Assembly (NCBI GenBank): GCA_012845835.1 | Contig: JABAKD010000020.1 | Coordinates: 18,526,646-18,590,645, forward strand | Length of the DNA: 64,000 nt | Origin: Undaria pinnatifida | Lineage: Eukaryota; Sar; Phaeophyceae; Laminariales; Alariaceae | Direction of reading: 5' to 3' | In this document: in pieces, positions 48,142 through 58,255 of the stretch | How positions within the stretch are numbered: the stretch's first letter is position 1 | Layout of the letters: each line of letters opens with the position of its first letter | Program-made: the position numbers and the translations under genes | The notes under the pieces: generated by a model | Seen by the model: only the letters and a program-made list of their open reading frames with translations | Told to the model about the DNA's origin: nothing | Databases searched by the model: none

Positions 48142-48320
48142 TGTTGGAGATGCTTCTTGTCAGTAACCATCATGTCGTTACTTGGTAACACTTAAAGTCA
48201 TCTGGTATAGACTACATTGCGAGTTGTTAGTACAACAGACAGCTTTCAGTCTGGTATAGTTGTCGTTTATCGATGCAGCATGTAGCAAGCACACGTCTCA
48301 GCAGCAATATCTTGGATACA
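48142..48320 (+). repeat. 3-prime LTR (179 bp)
   Basis: Starts TGTTGGAGATGC directly after the polypurine tract and ends GGATACA. See the 5-prime LTR for the comparison. Confidence 0.75.
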
Positions 48321-49190
48321 TGGTACACAGCAGTTTACACGCCAATCATATCCAGATACCTGGTACATGTAATATGTACTTGTACACGTTGAGAGAGACA
48401 ATCTTCGGTATCCCTCTTATTAATAGATACCTGGTGCATGTAGTACGTACTGGTACACGTTGAGAAAAACAGTCTTCGGTATCCCCCACGGAACCGGTAG
48501 CAAGATATTTAAGATACGAGTTGTTGCTGAAGTAAGAAGATAGGCTACGTAGGGTCATATGATCAAATACCCTGAGATACGAGTTGTTAAACAACAAGGC
48601 TGTAGGATATCGTATTGGGATCTTTTGCTTCTTGGGGTCATAGCTTGCATTTGTTTTTTTATTCGTACCCTGGAAATATATCGGTTGGTACCGCTGTTCG
48701 AGGGTCTACTTCAAGGGTCCTTTTCTTTTTGTTTGCATCGGATTTTGAGGGTCCTTGTCTTTGAGCTACGAGCGACGCACAGGCACATCGCCTACATGTA
48801 TGTGTTCACTGCTGCTTGCTCACCATCAGCTCTCATCTGCTGAGCAAATTAATCATCAATCAACATATCGGCTTGGAGTCAGTCGCCGAACAACATCTTC
48901 TCTGCTGGAGCTCTCTGCTCTTACAGGCTCACCTAACCGTGGCCTTCGTTTGCCTCAAATCATATATATATATCATAGGCTGTGTCTTCATCGGGTCATC
49001 CGAAAGCGAGCTTACGAGCGTACACCAGCTAAGAGCCGATACACGCCACATGCCATCTGATATATATATATATAAGAGGGTTTAATACAAGGGGCACCGT
49101 ATTATAGGAGATACGGCCGGAAGCTGGTTCCGAAACCGGCGATTTCGTTGGAGAAATATCGGGGGGGGCTACCGTGGAACGACTCTTAAC
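48321..49190. other. Unassigned sequence with short local repeats
   Basis: The word AGATAC(C/T)GGT... recurs: ATACCTGGTACATGTA and ATACCTGGTGCATGTA occur at about 48355 and 48427, each followed by ACGTTGAGA and TCTTCGGTATCCC. AT dinucleotide runs lie at 48962-48972 and 49060-49072. Confidence 0.4.
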
Positions 49191-49197
49191 CGAGCGA

Positions 49198-49834
49198 TTA
49201 AGCTGCTGAGAAGTATCCGCGAGGTCGATGACCACGGCAAAAGGCCGGGTGGCGATGTGCTGTATGTACTCCACGCCAATCTAAATCCATGTTTGATTGC
49301 TGGATGGCGGCGACGCGCGAGGATTCGGCAAAAACGGTGACAGCGCCCGCGACGAATTGGCAAATGCGGTGTACGGTGGAAGACAACGGTTTCGCGCGAT
49401 CGTCTTTAATTGTGGTGCTAAGTAAGCGCTGAACGGAGGAAGTAACGTCAACGAATAACTGCGTAACTTGGCTTTTCTCGATTGCAATCCAGACTTCGAG
49501 GAAGACGGAGCCCCCACGCACTCCTCCTCGGAAGAGCAAGAGAACAGGCGTGCGCTGCTGCCTTCGCCGGCGTGATGGCGAGCGTCCAGCCGAGCGTGTC
49601 CCCGGCTGCGAAAGTCGCCCCCGCAAGAGGAACTTCCAACGCCGCCCCTGCAGCGGCTTTCATGGCTGTGATGCCCACTTGAGCACCCCCCCCTACCCGT
49701 TCGCCGCTGGTGGCCAATTCTACCAATGCTGCTGCCGACGGAGCCACGCCCCCGGCAGTGGTTCGTACACGTCGGGAGGTTTCTAGGGCTTCGAGGGTTG
49801 AGCGTGGGCGTCGGTTTCCTCCGGTGCAAGTCAA
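49198..49834 (-). pseudogene. Coding-like region with apparent frameshift, unrecognised
   Basis: Two minus-strand frames in series look like parts of one protein. The upstream one reads ALVELATSGERVGGGAQVGI and MKAAAGAALEVPLAG; the downstream one reads EVWIAIEKSQVTQLFVDVTS, then STTIKDDRAKPLSSTVHRI and CQFVAGAVTVFAESSRVAA. They switch near 49530, so a frameshift or a small intron is needed. The alternating Ala-rich and amphipathic helical pattern could be the N-terminal helical part of a large adaptor protein, but this is a guess. Confidence 0.33.
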
Positions 49835-50141
49835 AAGGCAGCGTCCCAGGAGGCAACGCGTGTGCCCCTAAGGGCACCGGGGAGGCCGTAAACCGAGGTA
49901 CATGGAGAAGCGCTGTGCTTGCCACGTGCCAGTCCCTACTTGAGTCAGTGCTCAGCGAATCCGCGAAAGAGGCACCTGCTTTTTGAAAAGGAGGTTATGT
50001 TACTACCCGGTCATTAAGTCCGGATCGTCAAGCCCGACATGACTTCGTCAAGGGAGCAGAGTCCGTCGTGTCTGAGTGCTAATGGGGTGGACTGGAAACC
50101 CATTGTGGTTTCATGCGCAAGTTCGGATCCTGCCGACGACG

Positions 50142-50903
50142 TCACTTGTTCCGAGGATGCTTGGTGCACACACGTATCCCCCTCCTGGTTTGCCTGTGAA
50201 GAAGGTCCCACGTTGTTCGCTGGCTGCTTGCGGAAGACCGGCATTGTATTATCCACTCAAGGCTCCGATGAAAGGTCTGGACATGCCGGGCTCTCGCGTT
50301 GCTTCGCCCTGAACCGCTGTTCCCTACATGAACAGACATTCCAAGCAATATGCCATTCTTTCCTTGGTTCTGAATACCAGACCTGTATAGTAGGCGTTCC
50401 AGCGCCATACGGAAACACGAGCTAGCGGTAGAAAAAACTTCAGTTAAGATGGCTTTTACGTCGGCAGCTGATTGTGAGTTTTTCGTAATGAAGTAAGGCC
50501 AGCACCAAGCACCAGCTGTGGTCTTAACGTTGTTGCCGGCCAGTTCTTGCTGTTCTGCCGGAAATGTTCTGTGCAAATCTGAACAAACTTCTTGTTGGCA
50601 GGTAAGGGTGAGGGCTGGGGTTAGTGTTAGGGTTAGGGTTAGGGAAAGGGTAATTGACAACATCCAAACAGCGAAACAATCCTCCTCGCAATGCTGGAGC
50701 CATGCAATACGCTGGTGAGATCCTCGATGCCCATTTTCGCTAGTGGTGGGAATATGGGGAACGATATTCGAGTCAGCAGCCCGAGCTGCTTCGCGCGGCC
50801 GCTGCTGTAGACTATAGTAGTAGTCGGCATTCATTATTGCCAGGTTAGCTATCAAATAATGGCCCGCTTGATGTTCCCAGCTGTCCACGAGTAGTGTGAG
50901 CAC
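50142..50903 (-). pseudogene. Coding-like minus-strand frame interrupted by telomeric repeat
   Basis: A 253-codon frame reads DSWEHQAGHYLIANLAIMNA before, and CSDLHRTFPAEQQELAGNNV and YFITKNSQSAADVKAILTEV after, an in-frame LTLTLTLTPALTLT stretch encoded by the interstitial telomeric array. The flanking parts are well composed. The array either inserted in frame into a coding sequence or lies in an intron. Function not recognised. Confidence 0.35.
50601..50650 (+). repeat. Interstitial TTAGGG telomeric repeat
   Basis: Three perfect TTAGGG units lie at 50627-50644, flanked by degenerate units (GGTAAGGGTGAGGGC, GGGGTTAG, AGGGAAAGGG) over about 50 bp. TTAGGG is a telomere repeat of many eukaryotes, including brown algae. 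Confidence 0.8.
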
Positions 50904-51393
50904 GCAGCAGTTCTGTAGTATGAGTTAAGACCATGCTGCGCCCGTGTGGCATGATTCCTTGCTGATCAGATCAGACGTGAAATATGTCGTTCTCCAAACC
51001 AAGCGGGAAATAGACTAGACTATATAGACTATGCTGTAATCGTCAGTTTTTTACACGCACGCGACGTTTGCCCCCTTCTGAAGTTTTTGAAGGCTTAGAC
51101 TACACGTAAAACATCGCTGCAGTGCGCTTTGTTGCAAGATTGCGTAGCATTTCCCGAAAGGGTTCTCCAAGAGAAGGTTAGAATAGAGGGGGCGGCACGG
51201 CTTTTGCTCGGTTTTTTAGCCCCTGTTCCCTATTATACAGGTCGGCATACCAAGTAGCACGCCATCATTCGTATCCCTTGTCGTAGACCTGCACAGGCAC
51301 CCATTGGCCATATACTTCGGTATACCATTATTAGCCCTATCAATATCGTAGCAGCATTCCCACGAGCCGCATAATAATAAACAGACATGCATA

Positions 51394-52100
51394 TATTATA
51401 AAAATTAATATACACTCCAGCTGTGAGATCGAATATTTTGTCGAAACTCATATTTGTAAGCTGTGTGTGATACTCCAATCGCGCGTATTACGGGTTGTGT
51501 GTCCTCATTAAGGATTTAGGTCGGCGACTCCCCTTGCAGCTACAGTGTAGCTATCAGGGTCAACAGGGTGATGTTAGGCAGTCTGTGCGCGGAAACTATA
51601 AAACCCGTTTCTGAGGGAGACAAAATCTGATGGCTGTGGAAGGAAATGAATCAGTTTATCAAGTGAATCCTGTATGTCGAATATCCGGTGAGGGGAGGGC
51701 GGAGTTTTGAAGGACGTGGGGGCCTGATTTTGATCAAAAGGGGGGCGGGAGGGGGGGGAGGGGACGGAGGGGACGGGTGGGGCAGGTCAATTTGTGCATG
51801 GAAACTATAAATATTTCTTGTGGGGGAGGGGGGGGAATGTGGCGGGGGGGGCCGGGGGCGGGGGGGGAGGGCTTTAGGTCGCATAGATGTAGGGGTTTGC
51901 TATACGCGTGGTGCTAGGTCTAGGCGATGGTGTGGGTGGTGGCGAAGGAGGGGGCGTTGGGGACGGGGGTGGGTGGGAATTGCAGCAGCGGCATGGACGG
52001 CTCTGAAACGATAACGAGGCGATATCCAGGGCGTGGAAGTGTTTATTACTCTAGCGGATTTTGATAGTAGGCGGGGCGTTTAAGCAAGAAGAAGCGGGAA
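51394..52100 (+). repeat. R-family dispersed repeat, copy 1
   Basis: Begins ATTATAAAAATTAATATACACTCCAGCTGTGAGATCG. Landmarks in order: GTCGAAACTCAT, ATCGCGCGTATTACG, GGTCGGCGACTCCCCTTGC, CTACAGTGTAGCTATCAGG, TGTGCGCGGAAACTATAAA, a G-rich zone, GTGGTGCTAGGTCTAGGCGA, GCAGCGGCATGGA, and GTGTTTATTACTC. The terminal minus-strand frame encodes MSFDKIFDLTAGVYINFYN. It forms an inverted pair with copy 2. Confidence 0.85.
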
Positions 52101-52124
52101 AAAAAGAAAGAAAGAAAAAGGCGA

Positions 52125-52160
52125 GAGAGGGGGGGGGGGGGGGGGGGGGGGGGGGTTCAA
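52125..52160. repeat. 27-base G-run
   Basis: A G homopolymer at 52129-52155, after AAAG-rich sequence. It lies between the two inverted R copies. Confidence 0.9.
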
Positions 52161-52187
52161 AAGGTTTAGGTCACATATAATAAACAA

Positions 52188-52399
52188 AATATCGAAATCC
52201 GCCACTTTAATAAACACTTCACGCACAGGATTTCACCTCATTATCTTTCGAGAGCCATCCATGCCGCTGTGTTCCCCCCCCCCCCCCCCCCCCCCCCGCC
52301 TCGAACGCCCCCTTCTTCCCCATCACCCGCACCTTCGCCTAGACCTAGCACCACACGTATAACAAACCCCTCACCTAAAACCCTTCCCCCCCCCCCCCC

Positions 52400-52432
<33 letters not shown>

Positions 52433-53098
52433 CCCCCCCCCCCCCCACCCTCCCCCCCCAACCCATCCCAACCCCACCCCCTCGAACACTCCACCCTCTC
52501 TTTACTCACTGATTGTACGACTTACCCCAGGATATACATGATAAACTGATGTATTATTTCCAAAACTGTCACATTTATCCCCTCAAAATAATGTATAGTT
52601 TCCAGGCACATATTCAGCTGCCCCCCCCGCCCAAACCACCCCCCCCACCCAAACCCCCCCCCCCGCCCAACCCCCCCCCCCCCGCCCAACCCCCCCCCCG
52701 CCCCCAATAATATACTGGTGCCAAAACCGTCAGATTTATCCCCTCGAAAGGATTTATAGCTTACATGCACAAATTGCCCCTTTCCCCCCCCCCTCCCGCC
52801 CCCCTCCAAACCCGCTCGCTTTTGATCAAAACCAGGCCCCCCTTTCCCTTCACAGCTGTCAGATTTGGCCCCCCTCAGAAACGGGTTTTATAGTTTCCGC
52901 GCACAGACTGACTAAAATCATCCTGTTGACCCTGATAGCTACACTGTAGTTGTAAGGGGAGTCGCCGACCTATATCCTTCATGAGGACACACAACTCGTA
53001 ATGCGCGCGATCGGAGTATCACACACAGCTTGCAAAGATGAGTTTCGACGAAATCTTCGATCTCACAGCTGGAGTGTATTTTAATTTTTATAATAATA
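52188..53098 (-). repeat. R-family dispersed repeat, copy 2, inverted
   Basis: Reverse complement of the order in copy 1, ending with GAGTTTCGACGAAATCTTCG and CTCACAGCTGGAGTG. It has long C-runs (52274-52297, 52386-52447, 52621-52700). Compared with copy 1 it keeps an extra middle block with GGATATACATGATAAACTG. The plus-strand frame at 53038 encodes MSFDEIFDLTAGVYFNFYNN. Confidence 0.85.
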
Positions 53099-53109
53099 TT
53101 AAAGTCTAG

Positions 53110-55670
53110 GGTATATTATGGAAGGCGCTGGGAAACAGCGGTTGTTGGGCGAACTATGGATAAAAAAAAAACAGTCGAATATGCTGCTCCTCAACACCCA
53201 CTCCCACACTTACATTTACCCTGCGAGGCTCTATGAACCCTCCTTACGGCCACATCCACAGGTGAAAGAAAATAAATGAACCGTAATAAAGCTGACAAAA
53301 ACGTCACACAGAGACTACCGGCATATTTTCATCGGAGGCGGGGGGAGGGGGGGGGTAGGGGGGGAAGGGGTTGTATAAAAAACGGAAGGACAACACATAC
53401 ATACATACATGCAAGCTGTACCGCCACATTCCCGACGCAAGGGGGCGGTTGGGGCGAATATACATTCTGAAAAATTAAAAATGGAAGAAAACAAAAACTA
53501 CAACCTGTCTGTGCCTCAGTATAACGAGCGGCCACATTAAAATCCCCCCCCCGGCGATGTTGTTGTTCTCAAATTGCTGCGCGGGGGAGGGTCTGCAAGA
53601 AAGACGAAAAAATGCATGACGTGTGCGGCCCGTAACAGCAGTAGAGTCTAGTCTAAGGCGAAAACGCTGAGATTGGACACGACAGTCAAATAGCTGGCCA
53701 AAAACCTGCCTGTGGATGGAGCGATCGCAAAAAGTGATGTGTATGTGCAGTATACCGGTACACTTCAACGCCATTTACTCGTCGTAAACAGCACACACCC
53801 TTGGGTACATATCGTACCCTCGGAGTATGGTACCGGAGGTGTGACATATATGTTCTCTGGTACTCGTACGAACTGCCGCCAAGGGAATTGGCAAATAGAG
53901 ACACCCCAATCACAAATAAATCACAAATAATCAATCACACGCACGGCTGTCACGGGGGGGGGGGGGGGGGGTAGGGGGGGGTAGGGGGGGGCGAGGGGAG
54001 GCGGGGTGATTCCACCACACATATAGAGCAGACGGCAAAAAGGTCTCCCTCTATAGAGCCGGTTGGGTAGTGCCTTTTTCCCGCTACATCAGCAGTTAGC
54101 AGGTTAGTACCTGTGAAACCCCTTTGGCTCAAACGGAAACAACGAGTACCCGTCGTACTGTCTGGTTGCTAGTAAAGTGCGGGTTCTTCCGGCTGGCGCA
54201 TACCAGCGTACTGCTGCATTTTTTTGTCTTGATATTTTTATATTTTGATGGGATGAGACGACTTTGATTTACTCAAATATCAACTCATCAACCTGAAATA
54301 TGCGGCGGGATAAGTCGTGCTTGAAAACTCGAAAAAAATTCCCCGAACAGTGACAAAATAGTTGGGCTTCGGGTAGATGTAGTGAAGGGGATAACAGATA
54401 GTAGTCTGGTGAGAGCTTAATACAGTCAGGCATCCCCACCAAGCAAGGAGAGGGCAAGGAGAAGCAGCAGCGGTGGAAGCAAGACTCCGGTCCTACCCTC
54501 TTCAAAGTAGGTGCGACGTCTTAGTGTTGTTGCCTGAGACCTATCCCTAGCCTGACGCATAGTTTTCCGTTGTAAAATGCATGCAAAACAATCGATGGGT
54601 CGTTTTTTCGTGTTTTAGCGCTGATGATCTTGTGCTGTGTGTGGGGTGCCTCTAGGCTCTAGAGCCACCGCCCCGCCACCCGCCGCCGTGCATTCTCCGC
54701 CAGCCCGTGTAGGGCTTGAGGCTTATTGGATGGGAACCTTCGATGGAATCAAGGCAGACTAGTGCGTCTGGGTGGAGCCTGTGTAGGGGTACCGTTGGTG
54801 CTTGCGTAGCTCACCACTCGGCCTACAGGCGGTTTTATTTGAAAGGAAAACAATTCCCTGCGCCTGTGATGATGGGAGGCGCCTCTCTGCTGGGCAGCTT
54901 TCTGGACACAGCAGCGGCAGACCAGCGGCAGGGCGTCCGCACTCGCTTTGCCGTGCAGGCCCCTATCGAGTGTGTGGAGAGCTGTGGAGCTTGGTCGAGC
55001 GAGAGATAGAGAGAGAGGCCATCTGGCTCTTTCAATGCGCAAACATCGTAGCGTATAGCAGGGGGGCAGCAGCTGTAGCAGTCTGGCAGTCCGAAATCGC
55101 TGCTCTATTTTGAACCAGGGCTCATCTCCGTCAAGCGAGGCGAAATGGAAATGAAATTTTATTTTTGAAATTGTTCGCCGACACACGCACGTGATGATAT
55201 GATAGCTGCCGCAGAGCGATTTTGTTCAAGGGCAGGCGGCCCCCATCATGCCATGGTGTAGTGCTAGTGCCAAGGCGAATCTCGTCCCTACTAAATTCAG
55301 TGATGCGGCAATCCCCCAAGGTACATTTGACACTCGTGCTCGTAGGGCTTTGAAAAATGACGGGCGGATAGTGCGAGAGCGTGAGTTAGCAGAATCCGAT
55401 GAAATTGACCACCAGGTTTTGAGGCCGCACCGGACTTTCTCTTATTTGCTAGTTACCAATACCAAAATTGCAAAATTGACTGACCGGCAGCGGTGCGAGA
55501 GCTCGAGTTGGCGAAATTCGATGAAAAAACAGGTGCCACAACGTCGATATGATACATGTGATGGCAGATGCATTTTTAGTTTTGGTCCGATATCGCAAAT
55601 TTGACGATACGTACCCTCATGCCGTAATTTTGACGATACGTGCCGTCATGCCGTGAATATCACACTCGTG
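53110..55670. other. Unassigned sequence
   Basis: No credible gene. G-rich runs lie at 53338-53372 and 53955-54003. Frames at 54716-55186 overlap on both strands without distinctive features. Confidence 0.4.
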
Positions 55671-56110
55671 GTATAATATTATAAAAATACAAGAAAACAT
55701 TCCAGCTGTGATGAGATCGAATATTTTGTCGAAACTTATCTTTGCATGCTGTGTGGGATACTCCGATCGCGCGTATTACGGGTTGTTTGTGTGTCCTCAT
55801 TAAGGATATAGGTCGGCGACTCCCCTTGCGACTAGGTGGGGGGTGGGGGAGGGGGGGGGAGGTGGAAGGGCTTTAGGTCGCATAGATGTAGGGGTTTGCT
55901 ATACGCGTGGTGCTAGGTCTAGGCGATGGTGCGGGTGGTGGGGAAGGAGGGGGCGTTGGGGGCAGGGGGGGGGGCGGGGGGGCGGGGGGAACTGCAGCAG
56001 CGGCATGGATGGCTCTAGAAAGATAATGAGGTGATATCCAGTGCGTGGAAGTGTTTATTACTCTGGCGGATTTCGATATTAGGTGGGGCGTTTGAGCAAG
56101 AGAGCAAGAG
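55671..56110 (+). repeat. R-family dispersed repeat, copy 3 (internally deleted)
   Basis: Has both ends (CATTCCAGCTGTGATGAGATCG at the left; CAGCGGCATGGATGGCTCT and GTGTTTATTACTCTGGCGG at the right) but lacks the middle from the CTACAGTGTAGC block to the second GGAAACTATA block. Confidence 0.8.
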
Positions 56111-56129
56111 AGAGCTGGTTTTTTTGTTT

Positions 56130-56599
56130 TCATCATTATATGATACGGTGCACCGTGGGTGAACTTGCTCGCATGGCTGTGACCTGCATGGGGCACTCTG
56201 TGTCCCCCACCTTTAATTTAACAGCTGGGTGATGGGTGAGGGCGGAGCGGAGCCCAACCTCAAATGGAAACGCAAACGCCGCCATCCCTGCTGTACTGCC
56301 TACGAGTGCTGCCGCTGAGCACGAAACCAGATCACTTGAATTTTCTTCAACGCCCAACCGCCGGCAACAACTTCGCCCGGTTTGGTTTTGCAGCAGTGTT
56401 ATCCACTGCTGTATGACAGAGTTGTCGTCCAACGAGCCGTATCGATGGTGGGAGGGGTATTTTAATATACGTATGAACTTTCGTTGGAACTGCTGCCCAC
56501 TGGCACTACCAGCAATAGCACGACCTGTACCCGAGACCAGACACGTGAGACAGCAGTACCAGCTGAGCAGTCGTACTACTAAATATCTGTCGTGTTTTC
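56130..56599 (-). other. Unassigned, with a weak coding-like minus frame
   Basis: The minus frame reads HHRYGSLDDNSVIQQWITLL and later SAAALVGSTAGMAAFAFPFE. It has no recognisable family and no splice support. Confidence 0.2.
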
Positions 56600-57110
56600 C
56601 AGGGCTTGTCATGGACCGATAATTCGGGCGGGCCTGGCCGATCTGAAAATAAAAATGTGATGGGCCGGGCCGGGCCGGGCCGGGCCGGGCCGGGCCGGGC
56701 CGGGTCGGGCCGAGCCGAGCCGAGCCTTTTGATTTTGAAAATGTGACGGGCCGGACCGGGCCGGGTCGAGAAATTTGCTAAATCGACGGGCCGGGCCGGA
56801 CCGGGCCGTGATATTTTGAATTGTGATGTACCGGGCCTGGTGGCGGCCCAGCATACAATAAATTTGATGGGCCGGGCCGGGCCGGGCCGGGCCGGGCCGC
56901 GGCCGAGGAGATGTGGGCATCTGCATGGGTCGCTTTCCCCAGCTTATGTCGCGGCCCACGTGTTTTCACGATCCCCCCGGGGCCGCGACCCATGAAATAT
57001 GGTGTTCTACAGCTGCTATCAATAATACTATAAACTGCCCCATGAGTCGTCCCACGCGTTTTCACCGGCCGGCCCGGGCCGTGGCCCATGAGATGTGCAA
57101 ACTGGGACAC
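56600..57110 (+). mobile_element. GGGCC-type hAT-like element, left part
   Basis: Starts CAGGGCTTGTCATGGACCG, which aligns with the termini of the GGGTC and GGGAC elements. Then follow tandem GGGCCGGGCC units with TTTTGAAAATGTGA-like spacers (56656-56900). A diverged inverted end may be GGCCCATGAGATGTGCAAACTG near 57078-57099. No certain target duplication. The BED-finger remnant at 57249-57491 on the minus strand lies just beyond. Confidence 0.6.
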
Positions 57111-57290
57111 AAACACAAACAGCAGTATTGTAATAAAACCAACAGGCAGCCCAAGTGCGGCCTGACTAACAAGAAGTATGGGTTACTAGACTACTCCATG
57201 CGCAAGCTTGGCGAGAGGTACGAGAGTTGCGGCAATACCAGGTATTATCTACACGAGCGCCTCTTCGTGCTGACTCCTCGCCTGTGCTGA
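57093..57290 (+). CDS. Small Lys/Tyr/Cys-rich ORF, unrecognised
   Basis: Plus-strand frame reads CKLGHKHKQQYCNKTNRQPK, then CGLTNKKYGLLDYSMRKLGE, and ends in a TGA. Its Lys/Asn/Tyr content is unusual in this GC-rich region, which argues against a random frame. It overlaps the tail of the BED remnant on the opposite strand, so at most one of the two was functional at this spot. Confidence 0.25.
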   Translation: MCKLGHKHKQQYCNKTNRQPKCGLTNKKYGLLDYSMRKLGERYESCGNTRYYLHERLFVLTPRLC

Positions 57291-57491
57291 TATGCTGCAG
57301 CTATTATTAATAGCAGCAAGAGCCAGCTTCCACTGAGCGTCGTGGCCCTTGTGCAAATGTCTGATCAAAGCCTTGGTGCCGTGGTGGGTGTACACAGGAC
57401 AGTCCTTGGTATCTCCGTGACACAGGCAGCATTTGACGCGGTTTGATCCGGACGGAACCGCCGGTGAAAAGTTGGTGACAGGAGGCGACGG
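57249..57491 (-). pseudogene. BED-type zinc finger remnant (hAT-type transposase)
   Basis: A minus-strand frame without an ATG, open from a TGA at 57494 to a TAG at 57249, reads PPVTNFSPAVPSGSNRVKCC, then LCHGDTKDCPVYTHHGT and KALIRHLHKGHDAQWKLALA. The spacing C-X2-C-X20-H-X4-H and the block T-K-A-L-I-R-H-L fit the BED zinc finger that lies at the N-terminus of many hAT transposases. The rest of a transposase is not present. It probably comes from an autonomous relative of the hAT-like elements around it. Confidence 0.6.
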
Positions 57492-57619
57492 TCACCTTCG
57501 TGTGTGTCGTTTTAGAAGCGGAATCGGAAGCGAGGACTCGTGCCGTGGCATGGGGCTCGCCCGCCAAAACACCACTGACCTTGTCTTGGCTCTTTCATTG
57601 CTCTCTTCGGGTGACAGAG

Positions 57620-57735
57620 AGCAAGCTGGTAGGCTACTGCAGCAGCAGGTGCTATTGCAGCAGCAGGTGCTGTTGCAGCAGCAGGTGTCGTTGCGGCAAC
57701 AGGTAGGTGTTTGCTGCTGCTGCTGCGAGCTGCTG
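57620..57735. repeat. CAG-based 18-bp minisatellite
   Basis: About four units of CAGCAGCAGGTGCT(A/G)TTG, followed by CTGCTG triplets. Confidence 0.8.
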
Positions 57736-58255
57736 TTGCTGCGAGAGGGGGTGGTCCACCAGTCGGGACAGGAGCTATCGTGCCGGACCTTTAGTGGAGC
57801 ATTGTGTGGGTACGAGTGGGTATATGTGCCTCATGGGCCGGATGCAGCTGGCCCGCGGAATCCAAGAAGAAGAAAATACAAACAGGACTTTTCACGGGTC
57901 ATGACCAGACCCGCGGGTCAGATCAGGGGGGTTTCAAAAGGTCGCGGGTCGGGTCATACCAAGGGGTTCTAAAATCTCGCGGGTTGTGTCGGTTCGGGTC
58001 AAGAAGTCTCACAGAGCGTCCAAAAACATGAACCGGACATCAACTGCTCGTACCAGGCATGTGTAAGTATTACTACGCGAATACCCGTGTCGGATGAAGC
58101 CGTACGTATTATTCAGGTATAACATTGTCATCCATCCAAGTCTACTGAAACAAGCCAGGCCACAACGTCTTGCTGCATTGCAGGGTGCAACAATAAAGAC
58201 GACGAATGGTAGTAGAACCCATGTACGACGTGCACGTTGGATACCCGGCAAGTAT

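Larger units (their letters stand above)
44634..48320 (+). mobile_element. Short-LTR copia-like element lacking integrase and reverse transcriptase
   Basis: Two similar LTRs (44634-44805 and 48142-48320) flank about 3.3 kb. The right LTR is preceded by a polypurine tract, GGGAGGAGG. Internal remnants are a gag CCHC knuckle plus a second Cys/His motif and a copia-type protease segment, followed by low-complexity open frames. No integrase HHCC or reverse-transcriptase motif is visible. The flanking 5-mers (CAAGG and TGGTA) do not match, so the insertion site is not preserved. Confidence 0.7.

Noticed and set aside
56592-56967. GTGTTTTC at 56592 and 56960 as a target duplication of the GGGCC element
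   Set aside because: The sequence before the second 8-mer (GCGGCCCAC) does not form an inverted terminus with CAGGGCTTGTC, so the match may be chance.
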